Under the pieces are notes generated by a model, which was given only the letters and a program-made list of their open reading frames with translations, was not told the origin of the DNA and ran no database searches. Shown here in pieces: positions 20,901 through 31,163 of a DNA stretch of 64,000 bases. The first letter of the stretch is position 1. Each line of letters opens with the position of its first letter. The position numbers were made by a program, and so were the translations under genes. Source of the stretch: Lasiosphaeria ovina (taxonomy: Eukaryota > Ascomycota > Sordariomycetes > Sordariales > Lasiosphaeriaceae); contig JAULSN010000003.1 in the NCBI GenBank assembly GCA_033439765.1, positions 3,596,001 to 3,660,000 of the forward strand. Direction: 5' to 3'.

Positions 20901-21785
20901 CTCAAGGCCCAGCTGCTGAGCGCTGAAGGAAATCATCTGCTCATATGTGTGCAGCACCCTAGTGTGGCATTGCTCAGACGGAACTGCCCATCCTCTCCGC
21001 GTGTCTGTCTCGGAGACGATTTTGAGAGTTTCGGTCCCCTTTTCGGTGGTTTTGATGATTTTCACGTTGCTTTGCGGCAAGTCCTGGAAAATCGTTCCCT
21101 GCTTTGCCTCTTCGGCCCAACAGTCTGGCGTATAGAAAAGGAGGGGGTCAAGAACTGCTGTCTTGGGGTTAGACTGCTCCATATACAGCCTGGCCATGTC
21201 GCGGCATTCGCTGTCAAGGAGACTGACGACGACAAGCATCGCGTTACGGTCGGCATAGTTCACCCACCGCGGTGGAGATTCGATTTGAAATACGGCGAGA
21301 CAATCCTCGGGATTGGTCGAAGGCGCCATCTTCAAATTGCCTATGTTACATCGTCCCTCGCCGTATGGGTCTGATATGCGGTCTATCATCTGCTTCGCCA
21401 TGTCAGACGCATGGGTATATTGAACCTCGATGTTGAACCCCCAGCGGCCAGTAATGTAACTAGTGAAGGCATAGGACTCGGAAGGCGGGTGGGGGGCCAA
21501 GACTGCCGGTTCGCGGTGGTTCAAGCTGTTTCTCTGCACACGGGGTATATCAGGGATTGGTAGAGATGTCGTCGCCACGGGGATGGCGGCGATGGGAGTA
21601 TCTCTTCCGGGAATGGGCGCGCGGACGCCCAGCTCGGGCAAGACATGACGGGCATACTCGAGAAGACCGAAGAGGAGCCAAATGTAAACAAACAGCAATG
21701 TTAAAAACGGCCATCTTAAAGGCACCGGTTTGTAGTTGCGCCCAACTTGCCCCTCTGTGATGCTGACGGGAGTGCGTCGCCCCAT
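17946..21785 (-). CDS. large DUF3433-type multi-pass membrane protein, 1251 aa, two exons
   Basis: Exon 1 is 21785-18398 and exon 2 is 18313-17946, joined over an 84-nt intron (GTGAGT...AAAACAG) that splits an Arg codon and continues a membrane segment. A first helix lies at residues about 25-48. An extracellular-looking region follows, with a Ser/Thr-rich mucin-like part at about 335-520. Further hydrophobic helices lie near 590, 665, 700, 1070 and 1105, and two more in exon 2 (LVAVAGVLSKVAPVLM and VGVLAYMIVVLFGCFF). The paired blocks of helices fit the fungal DUF3433 family, which is uncharacterised and expected in the plasma membrane. Start ATG is the first in frame after a stop. Confidence 0.8.
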
Positions 21786-22690
21786 TGAAGAGGGGTGATG
21801 AAGACGACCAGTTCTACCATGACAATGGGTGGAGTTGGCAACAATCCCAAGTATGCACAGAACACTAGATCAGCTGTCATCTGTAGACAGTTATATGAAA
21901 AACCCACTAACAGAATGAACCCCGCCAAAGAGAGGTGAGATGGCCATCCATTCCCGGCTGGCTGCCTGGCAGTGAAACGGTGGGAAGGGACTGGGCAGAT
22001 TAATTGCCTCTTCCAGCTTCGTGGTTGTTAATCGTGTTCCGAGGTTGGGGGCTGGACCCAGCTCAATGTTCGAGAACTTTAATTAACACGGTCCCTATAT
22101 AGCCTGGACTGATCACTGGTAGATTACTTAGATATATCACGAGGCTAATTGGCAAGGCTTTCGCTATATTACCTGCAGCTTGGTTCTCGGTTACACCCAT
22201 GTCTACTGGGTCCTACCCTGCCTAGATTGCCATTCGTCCCTTTTATCCAGCGAAGAGCTGAATAAGATGCCTTGGGGGCCAGAAAAGCTCTTTATAGCCA
22301 TTCAAGACTTGTTCACCTTTGCCATACACTCAACTTGGCTTAATTAATGTCTCAGAGGAGGAGCAAGTGTGTATCTCCTTTCGTGTAGCCAAACAGGTAG
22401 GTAGAGGCACTTCGGAAATTGCTACTGCCACTCGATATTCGGTTTTGTAACCTAGGATTCGGTATTGGAGGTTGAAAGATGGAGATGGTAGAAGCCCTGA
22501 CCGAGACGCCGAGACGAAGGACTAAAGTGCTTGCGGGTATTGGTACGCTGAAACACCAGGAAACCGTTGTTTACTTACCTTGATGCCAGGCAAGATAGAA
22601 ACAAGCTCCTGCCTCGTGGCTGGTGGCGTACCGGGGCTGCACTGAAGCAAGGGGTAATCCAAGTAAACCTTTCTGATCACATGGCTTTGT
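21786..22690. other. upstream region of the DUF3433 gene and 3' flank of dph2
   Basis: A 0.9-kb AT-richer stretch between two minus-strand genes. No coding frame with recognisable content. Confidence 0.4.
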
Positions 22691-24409
22691 CTATGCCCTC
22701 CTCTCATCTTCTCCGACTGTGTAACCCCTCGCAACACCGCTTCTCCCCTCCTCTATTACCGCGCTGTCCTCGGCGGAGAAGTCGCTGCCTAAGCCCTGCC
22801 AGGTACGCTGAGACCTCAGAAACTCGGCCCCGGGACTGATGACACCGTTTACCATGGCCAGTTCGGCCTTGGGCCGCAGGGCGAGGGCACTTGCGAAAGA
22901 CGCATCTGCTGTCCTGGGTGCTTCGCCGGAATCTCCATCCCTGGCGGCCTCTGTTCCTGCAGTTCTTGCTCGCATGGGCCTGCTGTGGCTGATCAGCTTT
23001 CCTGTCCTCAGATCGAACTGGGGTGGTTCGGATTCCTCGTCGTCAATCCCGCCATCTTCACACTCTTCAGCTTCGTTGTCGGCGCCACCGTCCTCCTGCG
23101 CTTCGATTCCGCCCCCATGGGGTTTGGGTCCTTCACTTTCTTGATGCGGCGCCGGCTTGACGGCCTCAATCCCACCCCACCACTCGCCTGTCCAGACTCT
23201 TGTTTCGTCGTTGGCTAACGCCACGTCAAGCTCAAACGGTGTGATGACGGGCCTGTAGAACCCGGCATCGTCTTCCACCAGCGAGCTCTCCCAGCAACCT
23301 ATCACGACCCAACCGTCTATTTCGGCAAAGTTTGCCAACTTGGCCGGGTTGAGCTTGCCCACCACTATTGTGTAGCTCTTCTTCCCCGCTGCAGCAATTT
23401 GTTTGCGGATGCTATCGATGGAGGCTAGGTAGTTCGAGATCGAGAGTGTGTTGACTAGAATCCCAATAACACCGGCTGTGGCTAGCGACATGAGGCGTCC
23501 GTATCTTCTGCTGAGAAGGCGCTGTGTGTTTGTGGTACCTGCCGACGAAGCAGCCGCGGATGTTGGGAGGATGTAAAGAGACTTGACCCTGGAAGAGAGG
23601 GCTAGGAGGAGCGCGGTAGGCGGCGAGGATATGTGGAAGACCGAGTACTCCTTCAGATCAAGCTCCGAAGAAAGGGGTTCGGCCAACTCAATTCCCTGCC
23701 AATCTGTGATCTTCCTGTTCGGTATCCGTCCCATGGGATCATGGACTATTGCAGTGGAGAGCAAGGCTCCGTACCCGCGACCGTGTAGCTCCCCAGCCAG
23801 TCCTTGCACATGGCCTTGGTATGTCACGTCGGCCACCAGGACGAGCTTGGAATCCTTGTCTGGGAACTCCCTCTCAAATTCGGCCAGTGCGGCATCGGTG
23901 TCGAGAGCGTGTTGGGTAAAAACGTGAATTACGGGAAGGCGGGAGGTGGGCGAGAGGCAGGACCGGCCGTAGTGCACGACGACGTCGGCATTTATGTGCT
24001 CGGCCGCGATCTCGTCGACGCAACATGAGCTGTACGACGTGTCTGCCAGGATATATATTCTCGCCGGTTGTGTCGGCACTTGGGGCTCTCCGTCTGCGCC
24101 AGATGCCCCCTCGGTCCCGACCGAGCTGGCCGGCTCGGACAGAGACTCGAGCTCCGAGGTCAAGGTTTGGACGACCCAAGGTGCATCCCCCAACATGGAG
24201 TCGGGGAATTGCAGGGCAATCCTCTTCCACCGGCCATGTTGGACCTCTCGGGCTGTCCGGGCGATCTCGTAGATGCTGTGCAGCTCATCATCGGACCGTT
24301 TTTGTGCTTGGGCTTCGTTTTCGGCAGCCGAAACCGCTGGATCGATGTGCTCGACAAGGTATATCGCTGGTGTCGAAAGAACAGGCGGTGCGGAAAGCTC
24401 GCTGGCCAT
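22691..24409 (-). CDS. dph2: diphthamide biosynthesis protein 2 (Dph2)
   Basis: A single-exon frame encodes 572 aa from the ATG at 24409 ([11 protein letters not shown]); the frame is open 51 codons further upstream but without conserved content. Dph2 forms the radical Fe-S enzyme with Dph1 that moves the 3-amino-3-carboxypropyl group of S-adenosylmethionine to the His of elongation factor 2, the first step of diphthamide synthesis in the cytosol. Diagnostic blocks are [39 protein letters not shown], the [20 protein letters not shown] block and IGCWESSL, which carries the conserved C-terminal-domain Cys. An acidic low-complexity stretch (about residues 440-480) sits before a C-terminal tail with PEFDLRTG-like sequence ([12 protein letters not shown]). 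Complete gene. Confidence 0.93.
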   Translation of the reverse strand: MASELSAPPVLSTPAIYLVEHIDPAVSAAENEAQAQKRSDDELHSIYEIARTAREVQHGRWKRIALQFPDSMLGDAPWVVQTLTSELESLSEPASSVGTEGASGADGEPQVPTQPARIYILADTSYSSCCVDEIAAEHINADVVVHYGRSCLSPTSRLPVIHVFTQHALDTDAALAEFEREFPDKDSKLVLVADVTYQGHVQGLAGELHGRGYGALLSTAIVHDPMGRIPNRKITDWQGIELAEPLSSELDLKEYSVFHISSPPTALLLALSSRVKSLYILPTSAAASSAGTTNTQRLLSRRYGRLMSLATAGVIGILVNTLSISNYLASIDSIRKQIAAAGKKSYTIVVGKLNPAKLANFAEIDGWVVIGCWESSLVEDDAGFYRPVITPFELDVALANDETRVWTGEWWGGIEAVKPAPHQESEGPKPHGGGIEAQEDGGADNEAEECEDGGIDDEESEPPQFDLRTGKLISHSRPMRARTAGTEAARDGDSGEAPRTADASFASALALRPKAELAMVNGVISPGAEFLRSQRTWQGLGSDFSAEDSAVIEEGRSGVARGYTVGEDERRA

Positions 24410-24679
24410 GGCTGTCGTCTGGTGCTGGCTGCTGCCGTCGGTTTGGTCACAAGAAAACAGAAAATTTTGTAAGGATAAGGCGGGGTTGTTTTGCCCCGCG
24501 ATCCCAGCCGTTGGGTGCCTGCGGCAGTGTCTCAACCTGGCGGGGCAAGATCCCGTCCCCACTGAAATTCATGTGTGGCCTTGACGGCACGTACCGTACA
24601 AGTAGGTCTAGACGCTTCCTACCGTACGAATAGACTGCCTCATGATTATTTCTACAAGTCGTTGCATCACCTCTACATA

Positions 24680-25068
24680 CAGTGATATGCGATATATAGA
24701 TTGAAGTTGGTCACGAAAAAAAAGCCAATACCCGGCGGAAGCACGAAGCACAAGTCCAACACGACAGGTTCTCGGATCCGGCTACAACTGGCGCATCACA
24801 TGCCGGCCGTTCCGCTCCACACACCCGAACTTTGAACGGCCCGGAGCCGTCAAGGTTCGGCACAACCATGGATTTGCTACCGATGACACGTACACCGAGA
24901 AGACTCACGCCGTGCCGTGGCGTCAAACTCAATCGGCCGGCACAAGTACAAATAGAACAAGAATGCTGCAAATTGACGAAAGGGTCTTCCAGTTCTCACC
25001 CAAATCCACCGGATCAACCAAATCCATCAAATCAACCACAATAATATACTTGACGCGGCCAAACTGGC
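24680..25068 (-). repeat. dispersed repeat, copy 2 (inverted relative to copy 1)
   Basis: Reverse complement of this segment matches 12079-12440 along its full length apart from small indels: it has an extra stretch (agtttgacgccacggcac) near the middle and lacks the 13-bp duplication of copy 1. The outer ends are ccagtttggccgcg on one side and aacttcaatctatatat on the other. Mismatches are mainly C/T and G/A in both directions. Confidence 0.85.
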
Positions 25069-25072
25069 ACAC

Positions 25073-25110
25073 ATACTGTACTATATAGTACAGTATATAG
25101 TACTATATAC
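25073..25110. repeat. two overlapping AT-rich perfect palindromes
   Basis: 25073-25096 is a 24-nt perfect palindrome (centre TATA between GTAC arms), and 25093-25110 is an 18-nt perfect palindrome centred on AGTACT. They overlap by four bases and sit directly beside the edge of repeat copy 2, between it and the 3' end of the NLR gene. They could form cruciforms or be a footprint of an excised element. Confidence 0.8.
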
Positions 25111-25464
25111 AGTACAATGCTTTATGACTTGCTTATTCTGACGATACCGCCACCACCAGTCACACGTCCTGAATCTAGAAATCACCCTGCGCCGCCACGT
25201 CAAGCAAAATATCGCCACAAAGCGTATTCGCCTCATTAGGTTATAATCACCTTTTAAGGAGAGAATGACGTCTTCGAAGTGATTTATAAACATGAGACAT
25301 CTCAGTATAGTGGAAAGTTTTAGAATTTTTTCAAATCTATAAATTAACCCTCCCAGGCCCTTGTGGTGCCAAGCTAGCAAAAGAAATAGGGATGATGGAA
25401 GAATCTCAGAATATATTACATACGCTGGATGGGAGTGACAGCACAAGGAAGATAGACATGTACT

Positions 25465-28400
25465 TTAGAATGGTGATATATCTGCGGAGAAGCCGATAAT
25501 CGTAACCCTGCCTGATCCACTGCCAAGTGCGACCGTCCTGCCCAGAATGGCAGACGTAAATGGTCGAATCTCGGGGGGGAGCCACATAATGCGTCGACCA
25601 TCAAGTGTGACCCAGGAATGGTCCAAGTTTAGGCCGACCCCGACCTGTACTGGAGCCTGGTGTTGCTCCGATAGGATAGACTGATGAGATGCTGCGTCGG
25701 CGTCTCTAAGGCTGACCTCCCTTATTGCTGATGCTAGGCTAACGTCAATGCATCCGATGTTTGTGCGGAGAAGACTATTCGTAGAGTCAAAGGCGATGCT
25801 AGATAACTCAGTGCTAACATTGAGTATCTGCGAACAGCGGCCAGAGGCCGTCTCCCAGAGCCGGACAGTCCGGTCGTCCGATGCCGAGGCCACCTGAGTA
25901 CCGTCGGGCGAGAATACGACGGAACTGACCGAGCCGCTATGGCCTTTCAGCTCCTGGATATAGCGGCTAGAGGCCGTCTCCCAGAGCCGGATAGTCCGGT
26001 CGTCCGATGCCGATGCTACCTGAGTGCCGTCGGGCGAGAACGCGACGGACCTGACCCAGTTGCTATGGCCTTTCAGCTCCTGGATATAGCGGCTAGAGGC
26101 CGTCTCCCAGAGCCGGATAGTCCCGTCGGACGATGCCGAGGCCACCTGAGTGCCGTCGGGCGAGAACGCGACGGAAATAACCCAGTCGCTATGGCCTTTT
26201 AGCTCCTGGATATAGCGGCCAGAGGCCGTCTCCCAGAGCCGGATAGTCCGGTCGTGCGATGCCGAGGCCACCTGAGTGCCGTCGGGCGAGAACGCGACGG
26301 ACCTGACCAAGCCGCTATGGCCTTTCAGCTCCTGGATACAGCGGCCAGAGGCCGTCTCCCAGAGCCGGATAGTCCGGTCGTCCGATGCCGATGCCACCTG
26401 AGTGCCGTCGGGCGAGAACGTGACGGACCTGACCCAGTTGCTATGGCCTTTCAGCTCCTGGATACAGCGGCTAGAGGCCGTCTCCCAGAGCCGGATAGTC
26501 CCGTCGTGCGATGCCGAGGCCACCTGAGTACCGTCGGGCGAGAACGCGACGGACCTGACCAAGCCGCTATGGCCTTTCAGCTCCTGGATATAGCGGCCAG
26601 AGGCCGTCTCCCAGAGCCGGATAGTCCCCTCGTCCGATGCCGAGGCCACCTGAGTGCCATCGGGTGAGAACGCGACGGACCTGACCAAGCCGCTATGGCC
26701 TTTCAGCTCCTGGATACAGCGGCCAGAGGCCGTCTCCCAGAGCCGGATAGTCCGGTCGTCCGATGCCGATGCTACCTGAGTGCCGTCGGGCGAGAACGCG
26801 ACGGACATGACCCAGTCGCTATGGCCTTTCAGCTCCTGGATACAGCGGCCAGAGGCCGTCTCCCAGAGCCGGATAGTCCCGTCGGACGATGCCGATGCCA
26901 CCTGAGTGCCGTCGGGCGAGAACGCGACGGAACTGACCAAGCCGCTATGGCCTTTCAGCTCCTGGATATAGCGGCCAGAGGCCGTCTCCCAGAGCCGGAT
27001 AGTCCGGTCGTGCGATACCGAGGCCACCTGAGTGCCGTCGGGCGAGAACGCGGCGGACATGACCCAGTCGGTATGGCCTTTCAGCTCCTGGATATAGCGG
27101 CCAGAGGCCGTCTCCCAGAGCCGGACAGTCCGGTCATACGATGCCGAGGCCACCTGAGTGCCGTCGGGCGAGAACGCGACGGACCTGACCGAGCCGCTAT
27201 GGCCTTTCAGCTCCTGGATACAGCGGCTAGAGGCCGTCTCCCAGAGCCGGATAGTCCGGTCGTCCGATGCCGAGGCCACCTGAGTGCCGTCGGGCGAGAA
27301 CGCGACGGACCTGACCAGGCTGCCGTGTTCGAGTGTCTGCAGGCAGGCGTTCCATTCCACCTCCACAACTGGCTTGGTCACGACCCAGTCGGGGTCTTCC
27401 GCTAACTCTCGCACTAAGCTTCCTGTTGGACTGAACAGGAGAGCCGATATGTAGGCCTGCAGCGGGGCTCTCTCTATCACCGACTTGTTGAAGAGGATAA
27501 ACCGCTGGGCGTCTCGGACTAGTGACACCAAAGGGCCCATCCCTGTATGCCCCTAAATATACGTTAGAAAAGCGTAGATTTCGTGCCGCTTGTGCTTACC
27601 AGGAAACTTTCCAGCTTTCTCATTGCTAGGACGCCGTCCGACATGCCTGCGACCAAACTAAGGCCCTCAAGCCAGCAGAGATACTTCTTCTTAAGAAATG
27701 TGTGAACCAAGCCGTGGTCCTGAAGGGCATCTTTTCGCCCCGACGCGCAGAGATGCTCAACCCAGTGGACGCACGAGTACCGTACCGTCGCCAGCGGGTC
27801 TGGGCAAGGCGTTTTGATACTGCTAGTAAGCGAGCCAGGAGCGCGGAGGCCGTACATATCACGGCTGAGTGTTTGGGATATGGCGTTGAGCGACTTTGAG
27901 AATATCATGTAGTGTACCTCTTCCACTCCAGAAGGGAAGATAGGGGATGTGTTGCCGACGAGGAAGTCTTGGGCTGATTGATGGACGAAGTAGACTTTGT
28001 CGTCTCGAAGGAAGAGAAACGAGCCACAGAGTCCGACAATCCCCCGAAGAGCCCCTAGGGGATCTTTAATACGTTGTATTCCGTCCACAAAGAGTAATAA
28101 CTCTTGTAAGACAAGGGGTCTACGAACAACCGATGCGATGGCAAGCGTATGTCGACAGCGCTCGACATCCCCTGAACTATTTAGCCGGTCCAACATCCGG
28201 CCATACAAGCCATCTAGGCCAGGGGGAAAGGTTCTCAGCTGGGTGATGGCGTTCCATTTCGGGACCGACTCGAGGTTCTGGCAGACCAGGGCCACCCAGA
28301 GAAAGGTGCCGTCTGCGTGTGAGGAGAGGGAGTCCCGGATAGCCGTTTCTGTCTCGTCGTCGTAATTTTTCTTCTCTGATAACTGGCTGGTCTTATGACG

Positions 28401-30267
28401 GATATAATGATCGACAGCAGCAGTAACTGATTCCGCATTTAGCTCGAGGCTGAGGGGGACGTTCTGCGCTGCTTTCAGTTCCTCTTCGATTTGCGCCCAA
28501 TTTCGACTAGAAACGATCCACTTGACGCGAGACGAGACAGACGACTGCCGGACAATGAATTGGAGAAGATTGCGTCGATCTCGGTCGTCGGCGCACTCGT
28601 CCAGCGCGTCGATTATGAGACAGGCGCTTGGAAGGGCCGGATCCTGCAGCACATCGGCCAGGATCTCCGATAGTGCGAACCAGGCGTTCTCTTCCTCGAA
28701 CAGCCGCTCGCCGGCGTGCTCGTGCTTCTTGCGCACATGCCCGAGGAGGGATGGTCGTTGCTCGATGAGCATGTAGAGGAGGCCGCGGACCACGGCGGTG
28801 GCGTTGTTGATGTACTTGTTGGTGGCTTGGCAGAAGAAGAAGGAAAGTAGGCCGGGGATCGTGGACTGGTGTACTTCTTGGCGCAGCTCGTCGATGATGC
28901 CGCAGAGCAGCATGGTCTTGCCCTTGCCGGGATCGCCCTTGATCCAGAGCAGACGGCTCTCTTGATTGTCCTCTTGAGTGTCGCGCCACTGCGTGAACTC
29001 GGGATTCTGGAGAACCCACCGATACGAACCTTCAAGTAGGCCGCCTTTGTCATGCTCAATGCGCTTCTTGTCGTCGCGAGGGTCGGTAAGTCGTAAGTGC
29101 TGTACGCATTGCAGTTCTTTCTCGGACAGCTGCTGGACGACAAGTTGGCGTAGATAGGAATTGGCCTGTAGTGCAGTGTAGATGGTGGTATCGGCTTTGA
29201 AGCGCCCCTCAGCGTCCCGTATGGCGGCCAGCTCGCCGGTCCAATCGTCCAGCTTGACGATATCGCGCAAGAAGACGAGGCCGCGGTGACGGTACAAAGA
29301 ACAGACGGTCTTCATCTGGTACAGAAGAAGTTGTTGGTAGAGGTCAGTAATTCGATTGTCCCATTCGCATTTGGTTGCTAAGGGATGCTGGCTGTTGCGG
29401 ATGGGCTCCTCGGAAAGGTCGGCAGAGAGGCGGCAGTACCACTCCACCTGCTTCGACACGTACTCAATGCCATTACGACTCGTTTCGGTCTGCTTTATAG
29501 GGCCGGCAAGTACCTGCAGAGTCAAGAGTCAGCGGGGAAAAGGCGAGTCTTTCTAGAGTACTCACCTCCAAGGCAACACAGACACCAGCCCAGACAAGTG
29601 AGGCTTGCGGCATGGCCTCAATCGCCGAACTCACGACGTTCTTGGTTGCCAATACGTTATCCATGACGACGCCGATCCGCTCTTTCGCCTTGGCCTCGCG
29701 GGCCGTCTTGTCGAGGCCGCCTTCGATAAGCCGCTTCATCTGGCATCGGCGCACGTCCGGGTCATCCTGGGCGATTTCGTTAGACTGGGACTCGGGCACC
29801 CGGGCGATTTCGTTGGACTGGGCCTCGGGCACCCGGGAGCCAAGGCCGTTTTGAAGTTGGCAGGACAAGATCTTCTCGTATGTGGCCACCAAGGCGGGCT
29901 CTTCTTGTTTGAGGGCGTCGTAGGCCTGGTCCCAGAGGCGTTGGGGCCGCTTCGCAGACGACGTAGGGTCTATCGCGGCGGGACTGGCAGCGGCAGGGGC
30001 CGGGAGCTCGGTGGACGCGGCGGCTCGCGGCGGCGGAGATGCGGAGCGGGTCGTCTGCGGCTGATCGGGAAGCGGCCGGAGTGGTTGAGATGAAGGCGGC
30101 GTAGAGTCAGCGGCGGTGATAGAGAGGTGGTCGGAGGAAACAAAGGCCTTGGTAGCACGCGCAGCCGTGTGGCCCAGAAGGTGGCGTCGGTCCGGCTCTG
30201 GCAAGTCGTCTCCGGCGGCTTTCTTTCTTCGGCCGAAAAGGCCCCGCAACGAGCAGCTTCCAGACAT
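25465..30267 (-). CDS. NLR: NACHT-WD40 signal-transducing ATPase (HNWD-type), 1567 aa, three exons
   Basis: Exons are 30267-29566, 29513-27600 and 27552-25465; introns of 52 and 47 nt are both phase 0. The start at 30267 (MSGSCSLRG) gives the best N-terminus; the frame extends upstream without conserved sequence. Domains in order: a variable Pro/Ser-rich head (1-100), a fungal NACHT-NTPase N-terminal domain (about 105-330, starting LWDQAYDALK), NACHT with P-loop GDPGKGKT (427-434) and Walker B IDALDE (535-540), a helical linker, 12 near-identical WD40 units (942-1444), and a short degenerate tail. In Podospora, proteins of this architecture sense non-self through the WD repeats and trigger incompatibility cell death. 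The N-terminal effector domain here is not HET. A divergent relic of a possible partner gene lies upstream. Intact frame throughout. Confidence 0.92.
25837..27345 (-). repeat. WD40-coding tandem array, 12 units of 126 nt (first 123)
   Basis: Eleven 126-nt units and one 123-nt unit follow each other without spacer, each coding for a 42-aa WD40 unit of the type YIQELKGHSGLVRSVAFSP...RLWETASGR. The units differ almost only at codons 1, 9-11, 13, 30-32 and 41 of the unit. Because of the repetition the opposite strand also has long open frames, which are artefacts. Confidence 0.95.
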
Positions 30268-30826
30268 GACGGCCACGGGAGAGGGCGTCGCGGCCCAGAC
30301 AGTCGGACGGATGCGATAGCATCGATGCGCGACGATTCTGCGGCGGGCTGGCCGTCGACAAAGTACGCACACGAGTTGGGCTGCCTCCCGCCGCCGTCGC
30401 ACGAGAGGCGGGGCGGTTGCCCTGCGGCTTGCGGCCGCCAATCAAATTCAGATAGCAGCGCCATGAAGCGGGGCAGATGCGCTGAGTGGGCAACATGACC
30501 AGCGCTCGGTGCGGATGGCTTGTGTGCGCGTCGTCTCGGAGAAACACGACGAGACGGTGGCTCAACATCAGGGTCCCGACGGCAAGTTAGCGGCGTCGCG
30601 ATGCTGCGGAACGGCTGGAACTTACCCGGTAGCAGAGTGTGACAGGTGCACAGCTCTGCCCCACCTGCAAACCTACAGTAGTTCCTAGGTCAGAAAGACG
30701 CGGGATGGCATCTGCGCCATGGTTAACGGTCAAGTCGATTGCCCAAGTAAAGGATGGAGTTTAGCCCCAGAAAGGATAGGCACTAACTAAAAAAGTCCTA
30801 GTTCTAGACACAGCTCCCTCCAGTAG
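30268..30826. other. upstream region of the NLR gene
   Basis: Promoter and leader of the minus-strand NLR gene. GC-rich near the ATG, no separate gene seen. A TAG-terminated boundary of the plus-strand relic lies at 30824. Confidence 0.4.
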
Positions 30827-31163
30827 GCGCAAGCGGCCGAAGAGATCAAGACGATGATATCGACGAAGGAGACGCGGTTAATAATGCATCACAGCGACAA
30901 ACGATCTATCCTAGCGGAGCTAGACGAGGGCGAAACGGAAGCCGATCAGACTAGCGCGACCAAGCAGGTTACGATAGAGAAGAAAGCCCTAGGTGAATCG
31001 CGCATGGTATTTGAAGGACTAATTACTCTCGGTAATCCAGACAGCGGCCGCAAATGCCCAAGCAGGTCAGGCAACCATGGTCACCTTTGGAAGCAATAAT
31101 AGAGGCCCGTAGGTAGGGGTGAATAGCGGCACCATCAGTGCTACGTTTGGTGGAAAGGTGTAG
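30827..31163 (+). pseudogene. relic of an NLR-associated gene with amyloid/RHIM-like motif
   Basis: From 30827 to 31099 one frame reads as a charged, helix-like protein (AELDEGETEADQTSATKQV) ending in a segment with the pattern ALGESRM...G that recalls HET-s-related motifs. A +1 frame change then leads into a second frame (open 31023-31109) reading QATMVTFGSNNRGP, a TAG stop at 31110-31112, and VGVNSGTISATFGG up to a TAG at 31161. Bridging the internal stop with a Gln would give the core G-x-Q-x-G inside an N-x-G-x-Q-x-G-x-N pseudo-palindrome, as in fungal PP motifs and animal RHIMs. CAG to TAG is the change expected from repeat-induced point mutation. Interpretation is inference from pattern; the sequence itself is plain. 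Confidence 0.5.

Noticed and set aside
26254..27405. Long plus-strand open frames (137 and 236 codons) antisense to the NLR WD40 array
   Set aside because: They arise because a 126-nt repeat without a stop in one antisense frame stays open in every copy; composition is repetitive Arg/Gly/Asp and there is no start context.
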